Made by a program: the position numbers and the translations under genes
Notes under the pieces: generated by a model
Told to the model about the DNA's origin: nothing
Database searches by the model: none
Seen by the model: the letters and a program-made list of their open reading frames with translations, nothing else
Part shown: positions 46,878-55,932 of the stretch, piece after piece
Layout of the letters: each line of letters opens with the position of its first letter
Position numbering within the stretch: the stretch's first letter is position 1
Assembly: GCF_025947345.1 (NCBI RefSeq)
Contig: NZ_CP110011.1
Span: forward strand, 434,001-498,000
Length of the DNA: 64,000 bases
Direction: 5' to 3'
Source: Flavobacterium sp. N502536
GTDB lineage: Bacteria; Bacteroidota; Bacteroidia; Flavobacteriales; Flavobacteriaceae

Positions 46878-48230
46878 ATGAATAAAGTTGAGACCTCATT
46901 TTTGCACAAAAACCAGTTTGGAGATGATTTCTTGTGGGGTGTTTCAACCGCCGCTTTCCAAATTGAAGGCGCACCTGATACCGATGGCAAAGGACGTTCG
47001 ATTTGGGATGTTTTTACTTCTCAAAAAGGAAAAATAAAAAACGGACATCATGCCTTAACCGCTTGCGATTTTTACAATTCGTACCAAAACGATATTGACT
47101 TAATCCGTGAACTGAACATTCCGAATTTCCGATTTTCGATCAGCTGGCCCAGAATCATGCCTAGCGGAGTTTCTCCAATAAATGAGGCCGGAATAGCCTA
47201 TTACAACAAAATTATTGATTCGCTGCTCTCCGCCGGAATAGAACCCTGGATTACACTTTATCATTGGGATTTACCTCATGATTTAGAACTAAAAGGAGGC
47301 TGGACCAATCGTGAATCTGTTAGTTGGTTTTCAGCATACGTTGCCGTTTGTGTGCAGCATTTTGGTGATCGTGTTAAAAACTGGATGGTGATCAACGAAC
47401 CTTCGGTTTTTACGGGAGCAGGATACTTTTTGGGGATTCATGCCCCAGGAAAAAAAGGTATTACCAATTACCTGAAAGCCATGCACCATGTCACTTTAGC
47501 TACAACTGCGGGTGCCAAAATAATACGAAACCACATACCGGATGCCCATATTGGCACCACATTTTCCTGTACACACATTGAGCCGGCAACATCCTCTTCA
47601 AAAGACGTTGAGGCGGCAAAAAGAGTGGATACGCTATTAAACCGAACTTTTATTGAACCTATTTTAGGTTTAGGTTATCCTCAGGCCGATCTGCCTGTAT
47701 TAAAAAAACTAAATGCTTATATTGTAGAAGATGATCTCAATAATTTGTCTTTCGACTTTGATTTTATAGGTCTGCAATGTTACACCCGCGAAGTTGTAAA
47801 ATCGTCTTTGCTCATTCCTTACATTGGTGCCGAACTGATCAGTGCCGAAAAAAGGAATGTCATTTCAACCGACATGGGATGGGAAGTGTACCCGCCTGCT
47901 CTTTATCAGGTACTCAAAAAATTCAACGCGTATGAAGGCATCAGAAAAATCATTATTACCGAAAATGGTGCCGCTTTTCCGGACACACTAAAAAATGGAA
48001 AGGTGTACGACATCAAACGCACGCATTACATTCAGGATCATTTAGAGCAAATACTCAAAGCCAAAAAAGACGGCCTTGCCGTGGACGGTTATTTTGTCTG
48101 GACGCTTACCGATAATTTTGAATGGGCCGAGGGTTACAACGCCCGATTTGGATTAATACACGTCGATTTCGACACACAGCAAAGAACTATTAAACATTCG
48201 GGATTGTGGTTTAAAGATTTTTTATCCTAA
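46878..48230 (+). CDS. Beta-glucosidase, GH1 family
   Basis: 450 residues, cytoplasmic (no signal peptide). N-terminal GH1 signature FLWGVSTAAFQIEG, acid/base Glu in MVINEPSVF and nucleophile in IITENGAAF; the C-terminal substrate-site motif is DNFEWAEGYNARFG. It hydrolyses beta-linked glucose disaccharides after uptake. It stands between the nuclease region and module B with no sugar transporter nearby. Confidence 0.95.
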   Translation: MNKVETSFLHKNQFGDDFLWGVSTAAFQIEGAPDTDGKGRSIWDVFTSQKGKIKNGHHALTACDFYNSYQNDIDLIRELNIPNFRFSISWPRIMPSGVSPINEAGIAYYNKIIDSLLSAGIEPWITLYHWDLPHDLELKGGWTNRESVSWFSAYVAVCVQHFGDRVKNWMVINEPSVFTGAGYFLGIHAPGKKGITNYLKAMHHVTLATTAGAKIIRNHIPDAHIGTTFSCTHIEPATSSSKDVEAAKRVDTLLNRTFIEPILGLGYPQADLPVLKKLNAYIVEDDLNNLSFDFDFIGLQCYTREVVKSSLLIPYIGAELISAEKRNVISTDMGWEVYPPALYQVLKKFNAYEGIRKIIITENGAAFPDTLKNGKVYDIKRTHYIQDHLEQILKAKKDGLAVDGYFVWTLTDNFEWAEGYNARFGLIHVDFDTQQRTIKHSGLWFKDFLS

Positions 48231-48547
48231 AATTACCAGCGCTGCAAAAGCCATTTCACGACAATCCAATTAGCCCTAAAAAACAAATTATTTCGACATA
48301 AAAATTAAGGTTATAGGGCTACAAAGTTCCCAAAAAAAGTGCTTTTTTATAGCAAAAAAACACCTATTTTCCTTGTATTCACTAGGTTTATTGGTTATTT
48401 TTTCTTATCTTTATATTATAAATAACAGTACCTATATGCCGAAAAACAAACTATCTAAAAGCCCAAATTGCGCCTCAAAAAATTATTCTTTTACACCCTT
48501 CTTCACGCATTCTCTTTTTCAGAATGCTTTCCGACTTCCTTTAGAAA
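48231..48547. other. Gene-free stretch after the GH1 gene
   Basis: No terminator, repeat or promoter could be assigned. The plus-strand ORF at 48373-48621 has no family feature and overlaps the minus-strand gene. Confidence 0.4.
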
Positions 48548-49165
48548 CTATTCCGTTTGGTCTTTTTTCTTCACAAAGTACAAACGCGCAGAAGACACAA
48601 AAGCGACCGCCCCAACCGTAGCTGTAATTATTTTTCTTGGATAGATTTTCTTAACTATTTTTTTAGAGAGTACGTACTTAAAATTATAGAAACGATTTCC
48701 TTTTTGAGGGTAGCTTTCCACAAGATTACCTTCTTCTATGATCTCTATCTGAGCCGCTGCATTCATTTCGACAACACTTACCATGTGTTTGGCCTCATTG
48801 ATTCGGCATTTTTCATTGAACTTTTTAAAAGGGCGTGGCTGAAAATCGACGATAACAGCCGCCAGATTTATCGCATCAATATTCGATGGGTCAGTTTCGC
48901 CTTTAAAAAACGTTTCGATGGGTCTGAACTTGTCTTTTTGTTCGTTAAACTTATTCTTTCTCGTATGGTCAAAATCCAGACACAATAAATTTCTAAAAAC
49001 ATTTAAATCGTCTTGAGTCGGGTTATTTTCATAGATAATCCAACACAAATCACGGAGTTTTCCACGGGAGGGGTTGTACAAATAATCGAAATATTCTCCT
49101 TCTTTCTCAATCTCATATTTATTCTTAATCGCTTTTTTAAATTCTTCTAAAGTCTGGCTATGCAT
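48548..49165 (-). CDS. Unknown-family membrane protein, module B
   Basis: 205 residues. The N-terminal ~115 residues are paralogous to the protein at 37576-38589 (KNKYEIEK, NPSRGKLRDLCW, QDDLNVFRNLL, DKFRPIETFFKGE, VDFQPRPFKKF). The linker is short, and one membrane helix (~173-192) ends the protein; the C-terminal outer domain of the module-A version is missing. Divergent from the module-B lipopeptide gene. Confidence 0.8.
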   Translation of the reverse strand: MHSQTLEEFKKAIKNKYEIEKEGEYFDYLYNPSRGKLRDLCWIIYENNPTQDDLNVFRNLLCLDFDHTRKNKFNEQKDKFRPIETFFKGETDPSNIDAINLAAVIVDFQPRPFKKFNEKCRINEAKHMVSVVEMNAAAQIEIIEEGNLVESYPQKGNRFYNFKYVLSKKIVKKIYPRKIITATVGAVAFVSSARLYFVKKKDQTE

Positions 49166-49170
49166 GTTAT

Positions 49171-49230
49171 TTTTTTAGGATTTTTTAGGAATTTTTGGGA
49201 ATCTCAGGAAAACGTGGGAATTCTGGGAAT
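49171..49230. repeat. ~10-bp phased GGA repeats upstream of module B minus gene
   Basis: GGA recurs at 49178, 49188, 49198, 49207, 49217 and 49226, i.e. every 9-10 bp. On the minus strand this is a row of imperfect TTCCxAAAAA units ending just before the start codon, matching module A in design. Confidence 0.65.
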
Positions 49231-49259
49231 CCCTTACCAATAAAGGCTTAAAAGCGTCT

Positions 49260-49410
49260 TTACTTTGCCATAGAAATTAGTTCAAGTTTTATCTGCAGAT
49301 TAAAACAAAAATATAAAACTAGTTCAAATTAACAGTGTAAAAAAACAGTAAGACCGAATTTATTCGGGAAGTATAGATAACGTCTTACAGTTCTACACAT
49401 TGTACTTCCC
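49260..49410 (+). promoter_or_regulatory. Conserved leader/promoter region of module B
   Basis: TTACTTTGCC (49260), ATCTGCAG (49291), AAACTAGTTCAA (49317) and the inverted repeat GGGAAGTA (49366) / TACTTCCC (49403). Spacing equals that of module A within a base or two; the -7 box is ~230 bp before the lipopeptide ATG. Confidence 0.65.
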
Positions 49411-49496
49411 AAAAAACCAAATTGGTATTGTCCTAACCAACCTCCGGATCAACTCCGGTCAGCAATACCCATGTCTAATTTCTAAATCTAAATAAA

Positions 49497-49679
49497 ATGA
49501 AAAAGCTAATAATTTTTATCGCTTTCACGATACTATTCACCATGTTCTCCTGTACACCTGATGAATACGAAACTCAAACCAAACAGGAAACAAAGAAATC
49601 AATTGAACCTGCAAAACCAACTTTTGCAGATGGGCCAGGTGATGATAAAACACCACCGCCTCCGCCGCCAGATATTTAA
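49497..49679 (+). CDS. Small proline-tailed lipopeptide, module B (ADGPGD peptide)
   Basis: 60 residues, lipobox at MFSC, mature 42-residue peptide beginning CTPDEY and carrying FADGPGD followed by PPPPPPDI. It keeps length, anchor, acidic start, ADGPGD and polyproline tail of the module-A peptide while the middle has diverged, which suggests selection on those parts. Confidence 0.8.
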   Translation: MKKLIIFIAFTILFTMFSCTPDEYETQTKQETKKSIEPAKPTFADGPGDDKTPPPPPPDI

Positions 49680-49717
49680 TAAATATATATTTTTAGTATC
49701 TAATTAATTACTATTTT

Positions 49718-49757
49718 CGGGGAAAGTAAATTTATATGTTACGGTCCCCGTTTTTTT
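49718..49757 (+). terminator. Terminator-like hairpin containing the kinase start codon, module B
   Basis: CGGGGA (49718-49723) pairs with TCCCCG (49745-49750), with an inner GTA/TAC, then seven T (49751-49757). The kinase ATG (49736) lies in the loop, as in module A. Confidence 0.7.
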
Positions 49758-51442
49758 ATTTTATTCTTCTTCTTTTTCTTTTTTCCTGTAAAGAAAAAGA
49801 GACTCTAAATACAGACACAGAAAAGATCAGAAAAGAAGCGCTTAGTTTACGAAATAAAGGAAATGAAAATTTTGGAAAACAAAACTTTAATACTGCTTTT
49901 TACGAGTATAGCAAATCGAAAGTACTTTATGAAACTTTAAAAGACAGTGCCAATATTGGTTACATACTCATTCAAATATCCTTAATACAGCAAATAAACG
50001 GAGATCATTATGGCAGTAAGGAAACGGTTACGGAGGCATTAGTCTATTTTAAAAAAAAGAGCGTATATACGGCTTGTATAAATAATATATTGGGGGTTGC
50101 TGACAAAGAGCTTTCTCTTTATAATGATGCAATTCTTTATTACAAACAAGCTGCAAATGATTTTAAAGATCCCATTGAAAAGTTAGGTCCTTTAGGCAAT
50201 ATTGCAGGGGTTTATATTCAACAAAAAAAATATGATAATGCCATTGCTCTTTTAGAATCTCTTTTAAGCAAAAAATTAAAATTAAAACCTCAATCGATTA
50301 GGAGAGCTATACTTCTGGATAATTTAGGCTATGCCTATTTTAAAAACGGAATAGATGAAAAAGGTTTTCAATTAATGAATGAAGCGCTCCTCACCAGACA
50401 TGAAATTAAAGATGCTTACGGCAGTATTGAAAGTTATCTGCACTTCGCCGATTATTATGCTAAAAAAGACATTCACAAATCAAATGAAAATGCTCTTGCT
50501 GCTTATGGGGTTGCTACAAAGCTAAACAGTGTAGACGAAAGATTGGAAGCACTCCAAATTTTAATTTCAAACGATCACAGTTCTCAAAACAGTAAATATG
50601 TCCAAAAGTATTTTAAACTAAACGACAGCATTATTAAAATTAGAAACAACTTCAAAAATAAGTTTGCTAAAATTAAATACGATGCTAAAAAAGAAAAGGA
50701 TGAAAACGCAAAACTTCGTTTAGAAAAAGCAGAGAATTTACTCTCTCTTCAAAGAGCTCAATACCTGAGAATTGTATCTGCAATTATTTTCTTCTTCTTA
50801 GTGGTTCTAATTGTAATTGTAATTCGCTACTATAAAAATAAAAACAGAGCGATCGAATTTAAGACTTCCTATATAACCGAAGCCCGAATTGCTAAAAAAA
50901 TCCACGATGAATTGGCAAACGATGTATTCCATGTGATTGCTTTTGCCGAGTCCCAGTCCCTGTCTAAAGAAAGTACCAAAGAGAATCTGCTCCAAAAATT
51001 AGATGATATTTACGGTCGTGTAAGAGGAATTTCGAGAGAGAACAATAAAATTGATACGGGTGTAAATTTTACCAGCAGTATCAAAGAAATGCTTTCGACT
51101 TACAATACCAACGAAAGAAATATCATTGTAACCAACTTAGAAACGATCAACTGGGAGGCGATTAACGATACCAAAAAAATTACCATCAGCAGGATTTTAC
51201 AGGAATTAATGGTGAACATGAAAAAACACAGCCAGGCTAGTATAGTTGGAATAAAGTTTGAAAATAAAGAGAAATCAATCTCCATACATTATACAGATAA
51301 CGGTAAAGGTTTTGAAAAAGCCAGTACCGCAAAAAATGGCCTGCAAAACATGGAACACCGCATTCAGGCTGTTAAAGGAACCATTGATTTTGAGACAGAA
51401 CCCGATAAAGGATTTAAAGCAAACCTATCCATACCGAAATAA
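49736..51442 (+). CDS. TPR sensor histidine kinase, module B
   Basis: 568 residues and clearly paralogous to the module-A kinase (over half identical by eye). Lipoprotein-type signal (LFSC), TPR repeats (~35-290), membrane helix (~344-362), phospho-acceptor His in AKKIHDELANDV, N-box ELMVNMKKHSQAS, G-box YTDNGKGFE. The coiled linker IRNNFKNKFAKIKYD is almost unchanged between copies. No response-regulator gene follows; a terminator comes 60 bp later. Confidence 0.9.
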   Translation: MLRSPFFYFILLLFLFSCKEKETLNTDTEKIRKEALSLRNKGNENFGKQNFNTAFYEYSKSKVLYETLKDSANIGYILIQISLIQQINGDHYGSKETVTEALVYFKKKSVYTACINNILGVADKELSLYNDAILYYKQAANDFKDPIEKLGPLGNIAGVYIQQKKYDNAIALLESLLSKKLKLKPQSIRRAILLDNLGYAYFKNGIDEKGFQLMNEALLTRHEIKDAYGSIESYLHFADYYAKKDIHKSNENALAAYGVATKLNSVDERLEALQILISNDHSSQNSKYVQKYFKLNDSIIKIRNNFKNKFAKIKYDAKKEKDENAKLRLEKAENLLSLQRAQYLRIVSAIIFFFLVVLIVIVIRYYKNKNRAIEFKTSYITEARIAKKIHDELANDVFHVIAFAESQSLSKESTKENLLQKLDDIYGRVRGISRENNKIDTGVNFTSSIKEMLSTYNTNERNIIVTNLETINWEAINDTKKITISRILQELMVNMKKHSQASIVGIKFENKEKSISIHYTDNGKGFEKASTAKNGLQNMEHRIQAVKGTIDFETEPDKGFKANLSIPK

Positions 51443-51501
51443 ATACAAACAAAAATTTAACATCCTAATTGCAATCCCTCAGCTCCTGATGAACTGAAAA
51501 T

Positions 51502-51537
51502 AAAAAACCTTTCAAGATTACTCTCAAAAGGTTTTTC
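51502..51537. terminator. Bidirectional terminator between module B and the nucleotidase gene
   Basis: AAAAACCTTT pairs with AAAGGTTTTT, T-runs on both strands, between two converging genes. Confidence 0.85.
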
Positions 51538-51587
51538 CTTCAAAAAACAGGTTGATAACAAATTCCTGTATGCTATTTTGTCGTCTC

Positions 51588-52136
51588 TTAGTTCAAATCG
51601 GTTACGATGTCTTTTTCTAAAACTTCAACGGCTTCTTTCCAGTTGTTTACTCTTAAATGATGTGTCTGATTAACATTATGGAATGCTGTAAACATGATCG
51701 GTTTTCCCATACAATGATCTAAATTTTTACGGTGATCGTCAATCATATAATCCGTATTGATGATTCTTTTGCTTCCGCACAAAATAATGTTTTCCCAGCT
51801 GATAAAAGGAAAATGTTCTGCAAGCCAGGCTACTTTTTCGGCCAATGATACCGGAAATTCGGTTGCAGCAGAAACAATAAAAATTTCAAAGTTTTCCTGT
51901 AATCGGCGTAAACTTTCGACAGCATCCGGCATTACAGGCAGACTTCTAAAAAAATTATCGGCATTTAAAATTTCACGCAAAAGAGTTCTGTCTTTAAAAG
52001 CGTCTTCTTCACTCAGCCCCTGAATAGTCTCTTTGGTAAGTGAAGCTCCGCTCTCGTTATTGTACTGTTTGATTAACTGTATTTCGATATCGGCAAGTAC
52101 GCCATCCATGTCAATGGCAATCGTTTTCTTTTTCAT
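51588..52136 (-). CDS. 5'(3')-deoxyribonucleotidase-like HAD phosphatase
   Basis: 182 residues from MKKKTIAIDMDGVLADIE (52136); the longer frame crosses the operator region. DMDGVLAD carries the nucleophile Asp, IFIVSAATEFP is motif II-like and YMIDDHRKNL gives the motif IV acids, as in NT5C/YorS-like deoxyribonucleotidases. It dephosphorylates dNMPs by family analogy. Divergent from a DeoR regulator. Confidence 0.88.
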   Translation of the reverse strand: MKKKTIAIDMDGVLADIEIQLIKQYNNESGASLTKETIQGLSEEDAFKDRTLLREILNADNFFRSLPVMPDAVESLRRLQENFEIFIVSAATEFPVSLAEKVAWLAEHFPFISWENIILCGSKRIINTDYMIDDHRKNLDHCMGKPIMFTAFHNVNQTHHLRVNNWKEAVEVLEKDIVTDLN

Positions 52137-52147
52137 CTTGATTAATT

Positions 52148-52204
52148 TTGCAACAAATTTACGCAAATATTGCAAAGTATTGCAATTTTAACTTATTTTT
52201 GCAA
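52148..52204. promoter_or_regulatory. TTGCAA repeats between nucleotidase and deoR-type genes
   Basis: TTGCAA occurs at 52148, 52170, 52180 and 52199 (spacing 22, 10, 19, near whole helical turns). This fills the 84-bp divergent intergenic region and is a likely operator array for the DeoR protein. Confidence 0.6.
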
Positions 52205-52220
52205 TATAAATTTGCATCTA

Positions 52221-52970
52221 ATGAAAAAAGAAGAACGTCAAAAAGTAATTTTAGAGTACTTATCAAAAGAACACCGGCTTACTTTAATGGAGCTTAGTGC
52301 CTATTTAAATGTGTCTGAAGACACGATAAGACGAGATGTGAAAGAACTTTCGGATCAGGGATTATTAAAGGCTGTTCGCGGTGGTGCGGTTGCTCCTTCT
52401 CCAATTCCGCTGCATTTTAGAAACCGGGAAAAACACGATCTTGAAAACAAAAAGATAATTGCCGAAAAAGCAATCTCTTTTTTAAAAGACGGTCAGGTTG
52501 TTTTTATCGATGGGGGAACCACTTCTTTGGCTTTAGTCGCCAGTTTCCCTTACGATTTAAAGATCACTGTGATCACAAACAGCTTTCCTGTAGCGGCACT
52601 CATTGAAGATTTACCTAATATTGAATTGATTTTTGCAGGTGGACGAATGTGCAAAACTTCCTTTACTACTGCCAGTATTGAAACGATCGATTTTTTTAGA
52701 AATTTCAGGGCCGACATTTGTATTCTTGGACTCTGCAGCATTCATCACGAGCGTGGGGTTACCGGAGTTTTATACGATGATTCGCAAATAAAAAGAAACA
52801 TGATTCAACATTCTGATTTTGTCATTGCTTTGGGTTCTATCGAAAAAGTAGGGACAGCTGAAGCGTATTCAGTCTGCCCAATTAAGGATATTAATGTACT
52901 GGTGACTAATATTGCTCCCGAAGATGAAAGTTTAAAACCGTATCTAAATGCGGGAGTGATACTGGTTTAA
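52221..52970 (+). CDS. DeoR-family transcriptional regulator
   Basis: 249 residues from MKKEERQKVILEYL. The N-terminal winged helix is LTLMELSAYLNVSEDTIRRDVKEL, and the C-terminal sugar-phosphate sensor domain starts near 75 (FIDGGTTSLALV). These proteins are released by a sugar phosphate. The divergent nucleotidase gene shares its operator region, so deoxyribose or ribose phosphate is a plausible effector. Confidence 0.92.
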   Translation: MKKEERQKVILEYLSKEHRLTLMELSAYLNVSEDTIRRDVKELSDQGLLKAVRGGAVAPSPIPLHFRNREKHDLENKKIIAEKAISFLKDGQVVFIDGGTTSLALVASFPYDLKITVITNSFPVAALIEDLPNIELIFAGGRMCKTSFTTASIETIDFFRNFRADICILGLCSIHHERGVTGVLYDDSQIKRNMIQHSDFVIALGSIEKVGTAEAYSVCPIKDINVLVTNIAPEDESLKPYLNAGVILV

Positions 52971-53143
52971 AACAGTCAGATACTATTAAACCGTAACATT
53001 TCGATTACAATACTCAAACCTGTCTTTGTGATTGGTACGTTTTACAATTTTAAATTTGTTTTGCATTTTTTTCATAACTTTACACTTATCAACAAGTTAA
53101 CAATAAAAATTCATTTACTATTTGAGAATTAAACGTCAGTAAA

Positions 53144-53953
53144 ATGCAATTACAACATTTTCCACCATCCGAAATTCTAAAACCTTATATCAAACATTAC
53201 TATATTTTTGAATCCGATTCAGATGTAGCATTTGAAGATACGGTGTTTCCGAGTGGTGAAATGGAAATCATTTTTAATCTTGGTGATGGGATTTGGGAGT
53301 CATTGGTGGATAAAAACTTTCACAAAACTCCAAAAATTGAGTTGTGGGGACAGATCACCAAACCTCTTCCTATAAAATCAAAAGGCAAACATACTATGCT
53401 GGGCATTCGGTTCTACACGCATACCGCAGCCTACTTTTTTAAGGATGAAATTGGAGTATTTAACAACCATATTTTTGATCTCGAAGATATAATTGGCAAT
53501 CCGATAAAGAACTTACACAGTCAGCTTTTAGAAACTTCCGATATCCAAAAAAGAATTGAGCTGATCGAAACATTTTTAATCAAAAAAATAATAACAAACC
53601 CTAAGCGATCGGACAAAATTGAAAAAGTGGCCCATATCTTATCGAGTTTACTAAGTGAGCCAACCGAAAGCAACATCAATAACATTTCGGCAAAATACGG
53701 CATAACACCGCGTTACCTTCATAAACTGGTGTTCCAGCATACCGGACTTGCTCCGAAATCGTTCAACAAAATTAAACGCTTTCAACACAGTCTGAAGCTC
53801 ATCAACAATACCGAATATCCTTTTACCTCTATTGCTTATGATTCCGGTTATTTTGATCAGTCTCATTTTATAAGAGATTTTAAATTCTTTACAGGAACGA
53901 CACCAACCTCCTATTTAGAGAATCAATTCCCGATCAATCAATTAATTCTTTAA
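53144..53953 (+). CDS. AraC-family regulator with DUF6597-like N-domain
   Basis: 269 residues. The N-terminal part (FPPSEILKPYIKHYYIFES, FPSGEMEIIFNLGD) is typical of DUF6597; the C-terminal HTH pair is ISAKYGITPRYLHKLVF and AYDSGYFDQSHFIRDFKFFTG. Upstream of a SnoaL-like lipoprotein gene, which may be its target. Confidence 0.9.
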   Translation: MQLQHFPPSEILKPYIKHYYIFESDSDVAFEDTVFPSGEMEIIFNLGDGIWESLVDKNFHKTPKIELWGQITKPLPIKSKGKHTMLGIRFYTHTAAYFFKDEIGVFNNHIFDLEDIIGNPIKNLHSQLLETSDIQKRIELIETFLIKKIITNPKRSDKIEKVAHILSSLLSEPTESNINNISAKYGITPRYLHKLVFQHTGLAPKSFNKIKRFQHSLKLINNTEYPFTSIAYDSGYFDQSHFIRDFKFFTGTTPTSYLENQFPINQLIL

Positions 53954-53983
53954 AGGTACTATTGAGCATTAACAACACTATCC

Positions 53984-54020
53984 CTTAGCAGCTTAGCACC
54001 TCAGAACCTTAACACCTTAC
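53984..54020. repeat. CTTAGCACCT-type intergenic repeat fragment
   Basis: Irregular copies of CTTAGCA, CCTCAGAA and CCTTAACACCTT in a row. This AT/C-rich family is common between flavobacterial genes. Confidence 0.5.
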
Positions 54021-54109
54021 TATAAAAAAACAGTTCCGATTTGTACAATTCAGAAGTTTTTACGCTTACTACCTTTGATAAAAATAATAGTAAATCTAAA
54101 AACTTTAAT

Positions 54110-54616
54110 ATGAATACTTTTAACAACTCATCGGAATTGAACCGAAATCACATTTATGCGGCATTAAAACTCTTTGCCTTTATCTTATTGCTTTCAGGCT
54201 GTAATTCTGCACCAAACACTGAAACAGCTTTAGACGAAGCAAAAAATGCAATTCAAAAAAGCAACGCCATCTATTTTGATTCCTTTAAAAACAATGATCC
54301 GTCGATATTTATAGACCGATATGCTGAAGACGCGTCCATTTTACTCCCAAATGCTCCTCAAATCTACGGAAAAGAAGGTGCTGCCAATTTTTTCAGAAAA
54401 GCATACGATGAATATGGCTTACGAGGCGGAAAATTTATCACCACAGCGGTATATGGTGATGGTGTAAAATACGTAACCGAGGAAGGTTTATGGCAGTCTT
54501 ACAATTCAAAAGGCGAATTAATGGACGACGGTAAGTTTCTGGTTCTTTGGAAGAAAACGGACAAAGGCTGGAAGATGTTCCGCGATTCGTTTAGCAGTAA
54601 TCGTCAAGCCAAATAA
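54110..54616 (+). CDS. SnoaL/DUF4440-like lipoprotein
   Basis: 168 residues from MNTFNNSSELN; the earlier in-frame start (54041) adds a non-signal extension. Lipobox LLSGC. The domain is an NTF2-fold SnoaL/DUF4440 (YFDSFKNNDPSIFIDRYAEDASILLPNAPQ, WKKTDKGWKMFRDSFSSN). Ligand-binding or enzymatic role unknown. Confidence 0.85.
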   Translation: MNTFNNSSELNRNHIYAALKLFAFILLLSGCNSAPNTETALDEAKNAIQKSNAIYFDSFKNNDPSIFIDRYAEDASILLPNAPQIYGKEGAANFFRKAYDEYGLRGGKFITTAVYGDGVKYVTEEGLWQSYNSKGELMDDGKFLVLWKKTDKGWKMFRDSFSSNRQAK

Positions 54617-54723
54617 GAAAAAAAGAGTCCGCTAAAAGCAATTTTAACCAATTGCGAATTATCTGATAATTGCTTATTTTTCTTTCACAGGAATTTTTAT
54701 CTTAGCCGAAGGAATACAGCCAC

Positions 54724-54755
54724 AAAGTTCACAATTTTACGAAGTTGTGAACTTT
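54724..54755. promoter_or_regulatory. 11-bp perfect inverted repeat before AraC gene
   Basis: AAAGTTCACAA and TTGTGAACTTT enclose a 10-nt loop and end 44 bp before the AraC start. Likely operator or attenuator; no T-run. Confidence 0.6.
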
Positions 54756-54799
54756 TGCCGTAAAACAGAAAAAGCGATTTAGAACTGTACCATAAGCAA

Positions 54800-55828
54800 A
54801 TGTATTTAGACAACCAGATATTATTTTTCTTCAGCGCATTAGGTGCATTCAACAGCACAATCTTAAGCCTGTACTTTTTCTTTTTTACCAAAGAAAAGAA
54901 CATTTCCAACTTCTTTTTGGGTGGCTTACTAGCCGTTCTGAGTATCCGAATCTGGAAGTCCATCTTTTTTTACTTTAACCCTACGATTTCAAAGACCTAT
55001 CTGCAAATCGGTTTATCGGCTTGTTTTCTAATAGGTCCCTTTCTGTTTTTTTATATCAAGGCTAAACTAAATTCCTTAAATGTAACTTTAGCGAAGTATT
55101 CCATTCTTTTTCTATTATTCCTCATTGTCTTTGTAGGAGTCCTTGCTCCTTATCAGACCCATTTAGTATTATGGAAAAAATACATTTATTTCATTATCAA
55201 TTTACAATGGATTGTCTTTGTTGTGCTCTCCGCATTTTCCCTGAAACAATTATTTGGGAAGATTGTAACAAAGTCCGGTAAGGTTAATTATGATGAGGTT
55301 TGGATGCTCTCGGTACTAAGCGGTGTCTTTCTGATCTGGCTGGCTTATTTTACAGCTACCTATACTTCTTATATTTCGGGGGCTCTGTCGCTTTCTTTTG
55401 CTTTATATCTGTCCGGTATGGTGGTGTTTTACAAACGAAATCAAACTTTTAAGGTACTTCCTAAAAAAGAAAAATATGTCAACAAAATAGAAAGTGAAGA
55501 AGTCGATCATATTTTTGAAAAAATACAGGTTGCTTTTCATTCCAAAAACATGCACAAAAATCCGAATCTGACCTTAAGTTTATTGGCACAGGAAATCAAG
55601 GTACGTCCGCAGCTTTTGTCGCAATTTTTAAATGATAATCTGAACAAAAGTTACACGCAATTTATAAACGAATACCGAATTGAAGAAGCAAAGAAAATTC
55701 TGAAACAGGATAGTAATCTAAAAATGGAAGTGGTAGCCGAGTATTGCGGTTTCAATTCGAGCAGTACTTTTTACAGCGCCTTTAAAAAAGCGACAGGCAC
55801 AACACCTGTAAATTACGCAAAAACCTGA
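54800..55828 (+). CDS. AraC-family regulator with membrane-spanning N-domain
   Basis: 342 residues. Seven predicted membrane helices fill ~1-215, then an AraC domain at ~235-342 (LAQEIKVRPQLLSQFLN, AEYCGFNSSSTFYSAFKKATG). A common Bacteroidota layout for membrane-bound regulators. The NTF2/DJ-1 gene 104 bp downstream is a plausible target. Confidence 0.9.
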   Translation: MYLDNQILFFFSALGAFNSTILSLYFFFFTKEKNISNFFLGGLLAVLSIRIWKSIFFYFNPTISKTYLQIGLSACFLIGPFLFFYIKAKLNSLNVTLAKYSILFLLFLIVFVGVLAPYQTHLVLWKKYIYFIINLQWIVFVVLSAFSLKQLFGKIVTKSGKVNYDEVWMLSVLSGVFLIWLAYFTATYTSYISGALSLSFALYLSGMVVFYKRNQTFKVLPKKEKYVNKIESEEVDHIFEKIQVAFHSKNMHKNPNLTLSLLAQEIKVRPQLLSQFLNDNLNKSYTQFINEYRIEEAKKILKQDSNLKMEVVAEYCGFNSSSTFYSAFKKATGTTPVNYAKT

Positions 55829-55932
55829 TTTTTTTCTCTCAATTTATACATTAGGAGTCCTAAAGTATATATTTATTCCCCATTCAATCTCACTCCCTAT
55901 AGCTTTGCGAAAAATTAAATTTCAAAAAGCTT

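Noticed and set aside
48373..48621. 82-residue plus-strand ORF
   Set aside because: No domain, and it overlaps the end of the well-supported minus-strand gene.
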